Assembly (NCBI GenBank): GCA_016705005.1 | Contig: JADIZB010000004.1 | Coordinates: 124,001-188,000, forward strand | Length of the DNA stretch: 64,000 nucleotides | Direction: 5' to 3' | Source: Bacteroidales bacterium | Lineage (GTDB): Bacteria > Bacteroidota > Bacteroidia > Bacteroidales > Lentimicrobiaceae | Part shown: positions 25,501 to 34,243 of the stretch, in pieces | How the letters are laid out: every line of letters begins with the position of its first letter | Position numbering within the stretch: position 1 is the stretch's first letter | Translations under genes and position numbers: made by a program | The notes under the pieces: generated by a model | The model's database searches: none | What the model was told of the DNA's origin: nothing | The model's input: only the letters and a program-made list of their open reading frames with translations

Positions 25501-27550
25501 CTTCACTGCAGTGCCGGTAAACGGAGGAACAAGTCCCTCCTACCAATGGAAAGTTAACGGTAATCCGGCCGGAACAGGGTCATACCTGTTTACGACAAGT
25601 ACCCTGAATAACAATGATGTGGTCACCTGTTTGATGAGCAGCAGCATAACCTGCCTTACCATACCCACCGCTACATCAAATCCAGTCACAGTATTTGTCA
25701 CATCGAATGTTACACCATCAGTAACGATCAGCGCAAGTCAGACAACCCTTTGTGCCGGATCACAGGTTACTTTCACCGCCTATGCAGTCAATGGTGGAAG
25801 TAATCCAGAATACCAGTGGCGGCTTAATGGCAACCCGGTTTACGGAGCAACCTCTGTAACCTATACGACTTCATCTCTGATAAACAATGATGTTGTATCC
25901 TGCCAGATCACCAGCAATGCACCCTGTCTTACCACACCAAATGCGATATCTTCGGGCATTACCATGACTGTGTTGCCAACAGTTCCTGCCTCCGTAAGTA
26001 TAACTGCCACTCAGACAAGTATATGTTCAGGGGAGACAATAACCTTTACTGCCATACCGGTAAATGGGGGAACCAACCCGGCTTACCAGTGGAAGAAAAA
26101 TGGAAACAACATCAACGGGGCAACTGGTCCGGTGTTTATCGTGAATAACCTCGTTAACAATGATGTGATCACCTGCAGCATGACCAGCAACGCCTCCTGT
26201 CCGGTGCCTGTTGTGGCCATTTCCAACGCGATCACGATCAGTGTTTCGTCACCGGTGAGTCCGGCCATTACAATAACTGCAAGCCAGACGACCATCTGTA
26301 CCGGAACCACTGTCACTTTTACAGCCAACCCTGTCAATGGCGGCAGCAATCCTGCCTATCAGTGGTATAAAAACGGCTATCAGGTCACCGGAGCGACACA
26401 GGCGATATATATAACCAATGAACTCAACAACAACGATCAGATCAGTTGTGCCATGGTCAGTAATGCAGCATGCATCACCACCCCGAACGCAACTTCGAAT
26501 ACATTAACCATTACAATCAGCAGTGGGGTGACCCCGTCAGTTGCCATCCTTGCCGACCAGAACCCGGCCTGCCACAGCACCCCGGTCACTTTTACTGCCG
26601 TCCCGGTTAACGGAGGGCCTGCACCGCAATGGCAATGGTTTAAAAACGGCTATCTTATCAATGGTGCCGTATCAGCTGTATATATAACCGGTGAACTCGA
26701 AACAGGCGATGCGATTTACTGCGAAATGACGAGCAATGCCGACTGCCTGATTATACCCGGAGCGATTTCCAATACAGTGATTATGACCATTGAAAACGGA
26801 GTAATCCCTGCAGTCACCATTATTGCTGACCCTATCATTGCCTGTGAGGGCACGCTAATCACTTTTACTGCAATTCCTGAAAACGGCGGGCCCTCTCCGG
26901 CGTGGCAATGGAAGAAAAACGGTGAAGCCATCGGTGGTGCCATCGGACCGGTTTATTCATCTTCCGACCTGATCAGCGGTGATATGATCACCTGTGAAAT
27001 GGTTTGTAGCGAAATTTGTGTGACCACCCCTTACGCCACATCAAATACCCTTACCATGAGTTTTTATCCGAACCCTGAACCGATAGCCTGGGCAGATGGC
27101 GTAATACTCAGTACTACAGAACCATTTGCTGCATACCAGTGGATGCTTGAAGGGTACAACATAAACGGGGCAGTTCAACAACAGTATAGTGCAGTTGTAA
27201 ATGGCTCATACAGTGTAGCGGTTACAGATGAAAACGGCTGCCAGGGCATTTCCAACGAAGTGGATGTTCTGATTATCAGCAGTCCGTCGATAGTGTCAGG
27301 TCAGACCCTGTTTATCAGACCCAATCCCACCAACGGAAATTTCAGCCTGGAGACGGAAATGCATGAACCCGTCAGGGCAGATGTATGTATTTATAACAGT
27401 CATGGAATGCTCTTGTACAGCGATGTAACTGATTTCCCGAAAGGTAAATATAGCCAGTATTTCAGCCTTTCACATCCTGTACCCGGCATCTATTATATGA
27501 AAATATCGGTTGCAAAGTCGGTCTACCTGTTGAAATTTGTCGTGATTTAA
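22553..27550 (+). CDS. Giant secreted VCBS/FG-GAP, lamin-tail and Ig-repeat protein with T9SS domain
   Basis: 1665 residues. A signal peptide (about 1-20, ending LSAQ) is followed by some 14 FG-GAP/VCBS-type repeats (about 35-690), each with a Ca2+-loop such as DIDGDGDLD or DFDNDGDTD, giving seven- or eight-bladed propeller-like units. About 705-865 is a lamin-tail (LTD) domain beginning ELFISEYIEGSSYNKAIEIFNP. From about 870 to 1500 come seven tandem Ig-like units of about 90 residues (V-T-F-T-A-x-P-V-N-G-G-x-x-P-x-Y-Q-W-K-x-N-G) and one degenerate unit. The C-terminus (FIRPNPTNGNFSLE onward) is a T9SS type A domain. Likely a Ca2+-binding surface adhesin; ligand unknown. It appears to be transcribed alone. 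Confidence 0.85.
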   Translation: MKIRIVLFCLIHTGYLHLSAQTLENRILSYTNRCIDAADIDGDGDLDLVSAGLNNLQWHKNTGTALFRNYLITPNYNDARAVKASDIDDDGDMDILVSSFTNNRILWQRNNGNEIFDEVILTNSAGGTEFIEVADMDNDGDNDILGAAFNSDLVYLLTNDGSENFTYSPIATGLDGAISVRAGDLDNDGDTDVVAASFNNNSIIWIENTGSGSYNTHSLTTSQNGPVSILITDFDEDNDPDIVYTSNGGYGWFNNTNGSFNQITLTTGGTIREIRVVDLDGDGHRDLLLTDYDEDDVLWRRNNGNLTFGYNTVIDFSVDYASMLVTGDFNGDGFTDVISGSSFDLKFHANNSTQTFINQRIDRYLDTAASSCAGDFDNDGDTDLMAAGYLRLSFIRNDGNGLFTTSHVMPTNLSMDCIDIHAADMDGDGDTDAVFTGDAYGFPGISWIENLGGGNFDRLVVYGLSDAQGVFPVDFDSDGDMDVVASTNDGSYVHWYENDGNEDFTQHLISGNYWYPMDVAALDYDEDGLMDVVAAYSGNSDKIVLHHNTGTGFSDWAINSSAPGASSVAVKDMDLDGDIDILSSSSGDNKIAWYENPNFTQHVITTSAYGAVHVDAGDFDGDGDIDVTSASPGDDKICWYQNAGNMSFTRITLTDKLPDPTSVATGDINGDGMDEIFSTCKTTYAVAMYGIPMAGPPITLSDCDELFISEYIEGSSYNKAIEIFNPTTETIDLDGYEISIYQNGSLFPTQTVGLSGSLTSMGIHVVAHGSSGSGILALADQTFGFGFNGNDAVVLLHNGDIIDILGKIGYDPGTQWISGGVSTLDMTMIRKSGISKGSNMNPVTFDPALQWNALPLDNISNLGAHTSICASYCPPSVSITASANPACSNTLVTFTAIPVNQGSTPVFQWKKNGIAIGTNSPVCTTSNLANNDIILCEMTSSEACAITPLVISNSITMSVTQSVTPFVTISTPSNSFCQGTQVTFTAVPVNGGTSPSYQWKVNGNPAGTGSYLFTTSTLNNNDVVTCLMSSSITCLTIPTATSNPVTVFVTSNVTPSVTISASQTTLCAGSQVTFTAYAVNGGSNPEYQWRLNGNPVYGATSVTYTTSSLINNDVVSCQITSNAPCLTTPNAISSGITMTVLPTVPASVSITATQTSICSGETITFTAIPVNGGTNPAYQWKKNGNNINGATGPVFIVNNLVNNDVITCSMTSNASCPVPVVAISNAITISVSSPVSPAITITASQTTICTGTTVTFTANPVNGGSNPAYQWYKNGYQVTGATQAIYITNELNNNDQISCAMVSNAACITTPNATSNTLTITISSGVTPSVAILADQNPACHSTPVTFTAVPVNGGPAPQWQWFKNGYLINGAVSAVYITGELETGDAIYCEMTSNADCLIIPGAISNTVIMTIENGVIPAVTIIADPIIACEGTLITFTAIPENGGPSPAWQWKKNGEAIGGAIGPVYSSSDLISGDMITCEMVCSEICVTTPYATSNTLTMSFYPNPEPIAWADGVILSTTEPFAAYQWMLEGYNINGAVQQQYSAVVNGSYSVAVTDENGCQGISNEVDVLIISSPSIVSGQTLFIRPNPTNGNFSLETEMHEPVRADVCIYNSHGMLLYSDVTDFPKGKYSQYFSLSHPVPGIYYMKISVAKSVYLLKFVVI
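25180..27060 (+). repeat. Seven tandem ~272-nt coding repeats
   Basis: Units begin near 25180, 25450, 25722, 25995, 26265, 26542 and 26814, giving a period of about 272 nt (about 90 codons). They encode the Ig-like domains of the giant exoprotein. Several stretches (AATGGxGG followed by CCxGCxTACCAGTGG) are nearly identical at DNA level. Confidence 0.75.
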
Positions 27551-27592
27551 CCTTAATTTTCCTGATACGTTAAAAACAGAACCCACACCCGA

Positions 27593-27623
27593 TTGCTGAG
27601 TTCTGCAAAAAACGGTACTTTTG
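27593..27623 (+). promoter_or_regulatory. Promoter of the glycosyltransferase pair
   Basis: TTG 27593-27595, 20 nt, TACTTTTG 27616-27623. It overlaps the first possible start of the open frame, so translation must begin downstream. Confidence 0.65.
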
Positions 27624-27650
27624 CAATCCATTTTTGTTGATTACCCTGTT

Positions 27651-28763
27651 TTGAATAAAGTTATCATTTCTGTCACCAATGATCTGAGCACCGACCAGCG
27701 TGTGGATAAAGTCTGCCATACGCTTGCCGGAATGGGTTTCAGTGTCACCCTGGTGGGCAGGTTACTGCCTGAAAGCCCGACTCTTGACCGGTCTTACAAC
27801 ACCCATAGGATGTACCTTTTTTTCAGGAAAGGACCTTTGTTCTATGCTGAATATAACCTCCGGCTCTTTCTGTTTCTGATGTTCAACCGGTGCAATCTGC
27901 TTGTTTCTAATGACCTGGATACACTTCTTCCGAATTTTATCATCAGCAGAATCAAGCGCGTTCCAATGGTGTACGACAGTCATGAATATTATACGGAAAC
28001 TCCTGAGCTTATAAACAGGCCTTTGGTCAGGGGGATCTGGGAGCGAATTGAACGAAGCATCTTCCCCAGGCTGACCGATGTCATTACGGTGAATGAATCC
28101 ATAGCCGGGTTATATGAAAAAAAGTATGGTATAAAGCTGAATGTGGTCAGAAACATTCCGCGAACTGTATCACCTGTTGAAGTCAAAAGCAGAAAAGAAC
28201 TTGGCCTGCCCGATGACCGGAAAATTGTACTGATGCAGGGAGCCGGAATCAATATTCAACGGGGTGCCGAGGAGTCGATCGAAGCCATGAAATATGTGGA
28301 AGGTGCTATATTGCTGATTATCGGGAGCGGGGATGTCATCGGACAGCTCAGAAAGATGTCAGAAATGCCCGGACTTAATGGAAAAGTTATGTTCCTTCCC
28401 AAAATGCCGTATACTGAACTTATGCAACATACAAGGGTTGCTGATATCGGATTGACACTGGATAAGGATACCAACATTAACTACCGTTATAGTCTGCCCA
28501 ACAAGCTTTTTGATTATATTCACGCCGGTATCCCCGTACTTGCTTCACGTTTGCCTGAGATATGCCGCATTGTTGAAGGATATAATGTCGGGTTGATCTG
28601 CGAAAATCACGACCCTGCTGAGATTGCACGAATGATAAATCTGATGCTGAATGATGAGACCTCAAGGGCAGACTGGAAGGTAAATCTTCGGAAAGCTGCC
28701 TCGGAGCTCACCTGGGAAAATGAAGAAAATGTACTGAAGTCAGTTTACCGGAAATATGTCTGA
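27651..28763 (+). CDS. Glycosyltransferase (GT4-like)
   Basis: 370 residues from the TTG at 27651, giving MNKVIISVTNDLSTDQRVDKV, a typical N-terminus for this Bacteroidota family. The earlier TTG at 27621 lies within the promoter. GT-B layout: N-domain with LLVSNDLDTLLPNFI and VYDSHEYYTETPEL; C-domain with IVLMQGAGINIQRGAEE and a nucleotide-sugar region YRYSLPNKLFDYIHAGIPVLASRLPE. Probably modifies a surface glycan. Overlaps the next gene by 8 nt, so the two are coupled. Confidence 0.82.
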   Translation: MNKVIISVTNDLSTDQRVDKVCHTLAGMGFSVTLVGRLLPESPTLDRSYNTHRMYLFFRKGPLFYAEYNLRLFLFLMFNRCNLLVSNDLDTLLPNFIISRIKRVPMVYDSHEYYTETPELINRPLVRGIWERIERSIFPRLTDVITVNESIAGLYEKKYGIKLNVVRNIPRTVSPVEVKSRKELGLPDDRKIVLMQGAGINIQRGAEESIEAMKYVEGAILLIIGSGDVIGQLRKMSEMPGLNGKVMFLPKMPYTELMQHTRVADIGLTLDKDTNINYRYSLPNKLFDYIHAGIPVLASRLPEICRIVEGYNVGLICENHDPAEIARMINLMLNDETSRADWKVNLRKAASELTWENEENVLKSVYRKYV

Positions 28764-29889
28764 ACGCCACCTCCATATCATCTCTTTTGATGTTCCCTAT
28801 CCACCCAACTATGGAGGAGTCATTGATGTGTTCTACAAAATAAAGGAATTGCACAATAAAGGAATCCGGCTTCATCTTCATATCATTGAGTACCCTGGCC
28901 GTAACCGCGCTCCTGAACTTGAACAATACTGCGAAGAAATCCATTATTATCCCAGGGTCACAGGAATCAGGTCAGTCATCAGCTTTGTTCCCTACATCGT
29001 AAAGAGCAGGCGGTCAGAGAAGATGATGGAAAACCTGCTGAAAGACAAATATCCCATTCTTTTTGAGGGGTTGCATTCGTGTTACTATATCAGTGATTCG
29101 CGCCTGAAAGACCGGCTTCTGGTGTATCGTGAAAGCAACATTGAACATCGCTATTATTATAATCTGTTCAATGCTGAGCATCATTTCGGTAAAAAGCTCT
29201 ATTTTCTGATTGAAAGTCTGAAACTTAAGCTGTTTCAGCATAAACTGAAACATGCCGGAGCTATGCTTGTTGTGTCGGATGACGATACGACATACCTGAA
29301 AAAGCACTTTCCCGGAAAGAAGGTGTACTATCTTCCAAGTTTCCATGCAAACAGTGAAATCAGGATTCCTGAGGGAAAAGGTGAGTACACACTGTATCAC
29401 GGCAATATTGAAGTGCCTGAAAATGAAGCGGCGGCCGCCTTCCTGATAGGGAAAGTTTTTGCCGGGTCTGTTCATAAACTGATCATTGCCGGCATGAACC
29501 CACCGCAACGGATCATTCAGTTGGCTTCCCGGTACAAAAATATCAGCATCATAGCCAACCCCGGAGACGAAGAACTATTCTCACTGATCAGAAATGCACA
29601 TGTAAACATACTGGTAACATTCCAGGCAACCGGACTGAAACTGAAACTACTCAATACCCTCTACAATGGACGGCATTGCCTGGTGAATCCGCCAATGCTT
29701 AACGGAACAGGACTTGACAGTATGTGTCACATCGCTTCAGACCCTGATGAGTTGTTAAGAAAGCTTGATGAACTTAAGGACAAACCTTTTTCGCATGCCG
29801 ATGCCGAAGCGAGGAAAACGGTTCTCGGCAGCGCATATTCAAATGCCCTGAATGCCGATAGACTGATCGGTATTGTTTTCGGTGGATAG
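28756..29889 (+). CDS. Putative glycosyltransferase (GT-B, divergent)
   Basis: 377 residues. The N-terminus (HIISFDVPYPPNYGGVIDVFYKIKELHNKGIRLHLHII) fits a GT4-like Rossmann domain, and the second half has TLYHGNIEVPENEAAA and KLIIAGMNPPQRI, like the GT-B C-domain. The usual E-x7-E motif is not clear; the late segment LKLLNTLYNGRHCLVNPPMLNGTGL may hold its counterpart. Translationally coupled to the preceding glycosyltransferase, so probably the same pathway. The last 51 nt overlap the convergent ftsE-like gene. Confidence 0.7.
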   Translation: MSERHLHIISFDVPYPPNYGGVIDVFYKIKELHNKGIRLHLHIIEYPGRNRAPELEQYCEEIHYYPRVTGIRSVISFVPYIVKSRRSEKMMENLLKDKYPILFEGLHSCYYISDSRLKDRLLVYRESNIEHRYYYNLFNAEHHFGKKLYFLIESLKLKLFQHKLKHAGAMLVVSDDDTTYLKKHFPGKKVYYLPSFHANSEIRIPEGKGEYTLYHGNIEVPENEAAAAFLIGKVFAGSVHKLIIAGMNPPQRIIQLASRYKNISIIANPGDEELFSLIRNAHVNILVTFQATGLKLKLLNTLYNGRHCLVNPPMLNGTGLDSMCHIASDPDELLRKLDELKDKPFSHADAEARKTVLGSAYSNALNADRLIGIVFGG

Positions 29890-30549
29890 CACTCTCCCCA
29901 TTTCACATTTCAAGGTTCTTGACGGGAATTTTTCCATCAGGGCATAATTGTGGGTTGCCATCAGGACCGCCCGTCCTGACCGGCTGATATCGAAAAGCAA
30001 AGCCATAATGCCTACGGATGTTTCAGGATCCAGGTTGCCGGTTGGTTCGTCGGCAAGGATCAGTTCCGGATCGTTCAGAAGGGCCCGGGCAATGGAAACC
30101 CGCTGTTGTTCACCACCAGATAACTGATGGGGCATTTTAAATCCCTTGGTCCCCAGTCCAACTTTATCAAGTACATCTTTAATGCGCTCCTGAATAGCGT
30201 TTTTATCATCCCAGCCGGTTGCCTTCAGCACAAACAACAGGTTATCATTCACACTCCGGTCCGAAAGCAATTGGAAATCCTGAAAGACAATGCCAAGTTT
30301 CCTGCGCAGAAAGGGTACATCACGACGTTTTATGCTTCTCAGATTATATCCTACAACCTCCGCTTCCCCTTCTGTTACAGGCAATTCAGCATAAAGTGTT
30401 TTGAGAAGACTGCTCTTGCCGGTACCGGTTTTCCCGATCAGGTATACAAATTCACCTTTATTGATCGATAGGTTTACTTCAGATAAAACAAGGTTATTAC
30501 GCTGAAATACACTCAGATTCTCAAGTGCTATCGTGGTATCAAGGGCCAT
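29839..30549 (-). CDS. ftsE: FtsE-like ABC ATP-binding protein
   Basis: 236 residues from the ATG giving MALDTTIALENLSVFQ; an upstream start at 30600 is less likely. A full ABC domain: Walker A IGKTGTGKSS, Q-loop VFQDFQLL, signature LSGGEQQRVSIARAL, Walker B LILADEPTGNLD and switch His in MATHNYAL. The order and F-Q-D-F-Q-L-L-x-D-R-x-V motif are those of FtsE, which with FtsX activates peptidoglycan hydrolysis at division. No ftsX lies beside it; a LolD-type role cannot be excluded. The 3' end runs 51 nt into the convergent glycosyltransferase gene. Confidence 0.8.
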   Translation of the reverse strand: MALDTTIALENLSVFQRNNLVLSEVNLSINKGEFVYLIGKTGTGKSSLLKTLYAELPVTEGEAEVVGYNLRSIKRRDVPFLRRKLGIVFQDFQLLSDRSVNDNLLFVLKATGWDDKNAIQERIKDVLDKVGLGTKGFKMPHQLSGGEQQRVSIARALLNDPELILADEPTGNLDPETSVGIMALLFDISRSGRAVLMATHNYALMEKFPSRTLKCEMGRVLSTENNTDQSIGIQGI

Positions 30550-30777
30550 AACAATCGGATTAGAAAGTGTAAAGATATAAATATTATCTGCACAGGGCAT
30601 GCACAGCGTGACCCCTGTTACCAGAAGCTGATTCCGGTAATCAGGGGGCCATACCTGATCAGGTTCATTACATCCCGGATCAGTTCTAATACCATAAGCT
30701 TTGATACAATCAAAACAACAGGAAAGTTGTTATTTATTTTTATTTATATCAAATAGTAACCACAAAATCTAAAAACC

Positions 30778-31272
30778 ATGAAAAACTTCATTTCAAAATT
30801 TACGCTCTTGTCTGTTGTCATATTTGTATTCTCCTCTGCATCATATGCGCAGGGCGAACGTGAGCTCAGGCTCGAAATTGAGAAGCTGAATTCAGAAATG
30901 TCAAAAGCCATGCTGTCGGGTGACACGGAGAAGAGCCTCAGTTTCTACACAAAGGATGTAATCTCTCTGCCAAATTATGAACCGATGTTGAATGGTATCG
31001 AAGCCATTAAAAAATCAAATGAAGAAATGAAAAAATCAGGCTGGAAAGTGGTAGAATTTAATCCAACCACATTATCGGTTATGAGTTGTGGTGAAATGAT
31101 CACCGAAATCGGCAAATTTGAAATCGCATTTTCGATGGAAGGAGTCAAAACCCTGATGAGGGACACAGGTAAATACCTGACAATCTGGGAAAAGCAAAAG
31201 GATGGTTCACTCAAAATCAAAATTGAAACCTGGAATACAGATAAGTATCCGGCAACCGAAGAAAAGGAATAA
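30778..31272 (+). CDS. Secreted SnoaL/DUF4440-like protein
   Basis: 164 residues. Signal peptide about 1-24 (ending ASYAQ). The mature part has E-x-L-N-x-E-M-x-K-A-M-L-S-G-D-T-E-K-S-L-S-F-Y-x-x-D-V, I-x-x-x-x-Y-E-P-M-L-N-G-I-E-A-I, and a final L-x-I-W-E-K-Q-K-D-G-S-L-K-I-K-I-E-T-W-N, typical of the NTF2-like SnoaL/DUF4440 fold. Such proteins are small periplasmic or secreted binding proteins or enzymes; substrate unknown. It ends before a shared bidirectional terminator. Confidence 0.72.
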   Translation: MKNFISKFTLLSVVIFVFSSASYAQGERELRLEIEKLNSEMSKAMLSGDTEKSLSFYTKDVISLPNYEPMLNGIEAIKKSNEEMKKSGWKVVEFNPTTLSVMSCGEMITEIGKFEIAFSMEGVKTLMRDTGKYLTIWEKQKDGSLKIKIETWNTDKYPATEEKE

Positions 31273-31285
31273 TCCCTTTATTTAT

Positions 31286-31323
31286 CGAAAAGCCTGCCAG
31301 GAGTATATCCGGCAGGCTTTTCG
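31286..31323. terminator. Bidirectional terminator
   Basis: A perfect 13-bp inverted repeat (CGAAAAGCCTGCC at 31286-31298 and its complement at 31311-31323) with AAAA/TTTT ends lies between convergent genes. Confidence 0.8.
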
Positions 31324-31347
31324 TTGATTGGAAATTCAGCAGCAGCG

Positions 31348-31890
31348 CTACCTGCTTTCCATTACACCTTTAAGATTCTCCAAACCCTGTTCCAGATCAC
31401 CTCCCAGCATACCTTCCATATCCATAAAAAGTAACATCAGGTTCATGGGATAATTCATTTTACCATTGAATCCCCATTTTACCAGTGTCGTGCTGTCATC
31501 AACAGCCTCCGTAGTCATGTAGGCATTGTCGGTTGCTTCAAAAGGTTCAATAAACCTAAGTTCAAAATCGATTCTTTCGCCTTCAGAAATTTTCATGATT
31601 TCCTGCTCTCCCTTTCCAACATCATCCTTTTCGCTATCCCATGCTGAAACAAATCCTACAGTTCCATCTGTACCCCGGAATTCCTTCTTCATGGCAGGAT
31701 CCATGGTGGCCCATTTGCTGTAATTGTCCTGATTTTTCAGAAATTTAATGTATTCGAATACCTCGACCCTGGGTTTGCCAATTGAGATCTCACGTTCCAC
31801 AGCATATTCCTTTTTAAGGAACGCTGCAACAATCAATACAAGTGCAATGATTCCAATCACTACAAATAAAATTCTTTTTACGATTTTCAT
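31348..31890 (-). CDS. Membrane-anchored SRPBCC (polyketide cyclase-like) protein
   Basis: 180 residues from the ATG giving MKIVKRILFVVIG; a start at 31929 would add 13 residues. One N-terminal hydrophobic helix (about 5-25) anchors a START/SRPBCC domain: V-E-R-E-I-S-I-G-K-P-R-V-E-V-F-E-Y-I near the start and a long C-terminal helix (LEQGLENLKGVME). These domains bind hydrophobic ligands in a central cavity; ligand unknown. It converges on the SnoaL-like gene across a shared terminator. Confidence 0.7.
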   Translation of the reverse strand: MKIVKRILFVVIGIIALVLIVAAFLKKEYAVEREISIGKPRVEVFEYIKFLKNQDNYSKWATMDPAMKKEFRGTDGTVGFVSAWDSEKDDVGKGEQEIMKISEGERIDFELRFIEPFEATDNAYMTTEAVDDSTTLVKWGFNGKMNYPMNLMLLFMDMEGMLGGDLEQGLENLKGVMESR

Positions 31891-32229
31891 AATTCCTGAT
31901 TTGGGGTTAATACTAATGTTAACTGGCAATCATCATTCTAATATTAAAAGACCTAACGAAAAACAAAAAGATTACAACCTTCCGGCATATACAGAGTGTT
32001 CAGAAATCAGCTCAGGGTTACAAATAAAAGACATAAACAATTAAAAGGAACAATCTGTTTAAATTTTGTCCTTCATCAGATCTGAATTTTGTGTGAGTGC
32101 TGTGCTTTATTGAACGGTAATCATCTGCCATTCAGACAATTCAAGGGCAAAAGAGGAGATTGCTTCCAGCACTAAACCACCAGAATAACTATTCAATTTC
32201 TGCGTTTTACATTAAATCAGAACCCGGAT
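31891..32229. other. AT-rich divergent intergenic region
   Basis: 339 nt between the divergent SRPBCC and beta-helix genes; presumably holds both promoters. I see no exact TAnnTTTG box, only near matches such as TAAATTTTG near 32058. No RNA gene recognised. Confidence 0.4.
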
Positions 32230-34188
32230 ATGAGATTCACAACCATTGTATTCGTGCTTCTTTCGGTTTTTCCAGCCGGAATTTCAGCACAGGTCACAGA
32301 CTTTCAATTCCCGGCCGGTCAACTGGAGAAACTTAACAACATGGCTGTAAGCAGGATCAAAAATGATCAAACAGCCATTGTCAACCGGGAAAGTCTTTAC
32401 CAGGAGATCTCCGGTTTCCAGCAACTTGAAGCCTGCCGGAAACAATTATCAGCCCTGAAAATCCATATCCCGTTACCGGGAAATGGGCAACCCTCCTCCG
32501 ACACACTTTATGTGACCGATACAATGGTAATCACAGGTAACTGGATCCATTCGGGTACCATTATCATCGCTTATTCCGGACTGCTTCATTTTAAGAATGC
32601 GAACGCCACCATTCTTGGTGATATATTCCTGCTGGGCGAAAATCCCCGCTTAACAGCCGACTCATCAACGCTTTACATCCCTCAGGCCTACTTTTATCAA
32701 AGGGTGGTATTTGCGGCAGGAGGCGGCCGGATTACCTACCGGAATTCTACCGTTGACCACAGCAGCCTTTCGCACAACATCATACTGGTTGACAGTGCCA
32801 GACTTGAATTATTGAATGTAACAAACAAAGGATTTACAACGAACGGCATCTATGATAAATCTGAAGTATTTGTAGATGGAACCAACGAGGCCGGGGAATA
32901 TGTAATCCTTGACGAGTCCAACCTGAATTTCAGGAATGCGGAAACCGTCCTCCTCTGGCACCACTTCCCTGAAGGTGCTTCGGTTAATTTCACCTTTCCT
33001 GAAGGTGATACAACGCTGGCATACCGCTTTAACAATACCCTTCCCGGAATCAGCGGAGTGAACTATGACATCAGTGTCGACAACTGCTACAATGTTATGT
33101 GGGGTATGATGCCTGAAAACGATACTGAAATTACCATTTCAGAATCACAGATCAGGGCCATCGGGCTATGGTTTATGGGTTCAGACACAGTGAATGTCAG
33201 TGGCCTGGTTGACAATTCATTCTACACTGATTTCAACGCTCCTCTGAGCGATCGCAACATGCGCCTGATCAACAGCAAGGTAACCACCTGGAGCATTTAT
33301 CCTATGGAGCATTCCTGTGTAAACCTCGCTGATTGCATCGTCGGGGAAGTTGGTACCGGCGGACATTCTACACTATCGGGACAACAGTATTTTTGCGACG
33401 GATCGGGAGGTTATGTCTGGGCATCTGATTCATCTCTGATGATCAGCGGTTTTTCATTTGTGTCGGGTTATGTGCGAAGCCAGGCAAATGGAATGCTGAT
33501 CTATGCCTATTCATCGCTTGCCTCCGGTTTCCCTTCAGCCCTTCAGAATTCCATGATGATGGTTTTACAGTGCACATTACCAGAGGAACCGAGGGCACTT
33601 GATAAATCTGTTGTTTGGTATGCATACATTGATCAACCTTTCGAAGCAGAAGCAGGAGCGTTGGTTCCCATAACCGGATCAGCATGGATTGAGAAATCTG
33701 CTGTCAGCACATGGATGGAATTCGGCCATTACAGCTTATTTTATCAGGAAGCAGAATCTCAGGAATGGATTGAAATCGGGGTCGACTCATTGTTTGAGAA
33801 ACACAACGAAGTGCTGGGATACTGGAATACTTCAGGACTCGCCGCAGGCCAGTATCTGCTCAAACTTGTTATTGTTGACAACTGGGGAAATTCTGCGGAA
33901 GCCATGAAAGGCATCATGCTGCAACCCACCTTTGGATTAGAAAACCCGAAAAGCAACTCTCTGAATGCATATCCGAACCCGGCTAAAGACAGGATTATAC
34001 TTGAATTACCGGAAGTGAGCAATCAAGCAACAGTATATATTTCGGATGCTATGGGCAGGGTACAAATGATACAGGAATTCCGGGGAAGCCGGATTGAGCT
34101 TCTTCTTGGGAAGTTAAAACCAGGACTATATTTTGTCAGGGTTGCAAACGGAAAAGAATTCTCCCTGGCCAGGGTAATGATAAAATAA
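32230..34188 (+). CDS. Secreted beta-helix-like protein with T9SS domain
   Basis: 652 residues. Signal peptide about 1-20 (ending SAQ). After a short helical region, the middle (about 95-400) has repeating short beta-strand patterns with N-, D- and T-rich turns (ILGDIFLLGENP, ITYRNSTVDHSSL, VFVDGTNEAG), which suggests a right-handed parallel beta-helix. Such folds commonly bind or cleave polysaccharide, but I recognise no lyase or hydrolase motif. From about residue 570 (NAYPNPAKDRIILEL) comes a T9SS type A domain. The next gene, convergent, is a GH5 enzyme, so a role in glucan use is possible. Confidence 0.7.
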   Translation: MRFTTIVFVLLSVFPAGISAQVTDFQFPAGQLEKLNNMAVSRIKNDQTAIVNRESLYQEISGFQQLEACRKQLSALKIHIPLPGNGQPSSDTLYVTDTMVITGNWIHSGTIIIAYSGLLHFKNANATILGDIFLLGENPRLTADSSTLYIPQAYFYQRVVFAAGGGRITYRNSTVDHSSLSHNIILVDSARLELLNVTNKGFTTNGIYDKSEVFVDGTNEAGEYVILDESNLNFRNAETVLLWHHFPEGASVNFTFPEGDTTLAYRFNNTLPGISGVNYDISVDNCYNVMWGMMPENDTEITISESQIRAIGLWFMGSDTVNVSGLVDNSFYTDFNAPLSDRNMRLINSKVTTWSIYPMEHSCVNLADCIVGEVGTGGHSTLSGQQYFCDGSGGYVWASDSSLMISGFSFVSGYVRSQANGMLIYAYSSLASGFPSALQNSMMMVLQCTLPEEPRALDKSVVWYAYIDQPFEAEAGALVPITGSAWIEKSAVSTWMEFGHYSLFYQEAESQEWIEIGVDSLFEKHNEVLGYWNTSGLAAGQYLLKLVIVDNWGNSAEAMKGIMLQPTFGLENPKSNSLNAYPNPAKDRIILELPEVSNQATVYISDAMGRVQMIQEFRGSRIELLLGKLKPGLYFVRVANGKEFSLARVMIK

Positions 34189-34243
34189 ACCTGCCAATTA
34201 GGCAAAGATTGATACCCGACAACCTGTTAAAAAGCCCGGAGAA

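Noticed and set aside
24979..25506. 175-codon open frame antisense to the giant exoprotein
   Set aside because: Arises from the repetitive Ig coding region in reverse; hydrophobic runs are the complement of Thr/Val-rich strands.
25180..27060. Regular ~272-nt repeats considered as a CRISPR-like array
   Set aside because: The repeats are in frame, encode Ig-like domains, and have no spacers of unique sequence.
30640..30700. TPP riboswitch-like string (ACCTGATCAGGT followed by TTCATTAC)
   Set aside because: The CUGAGA core and the 5' half of the TPP aptamer are missing, and no thiamine gene follows; the ACCTGATCAGGT is a simple palindrome.
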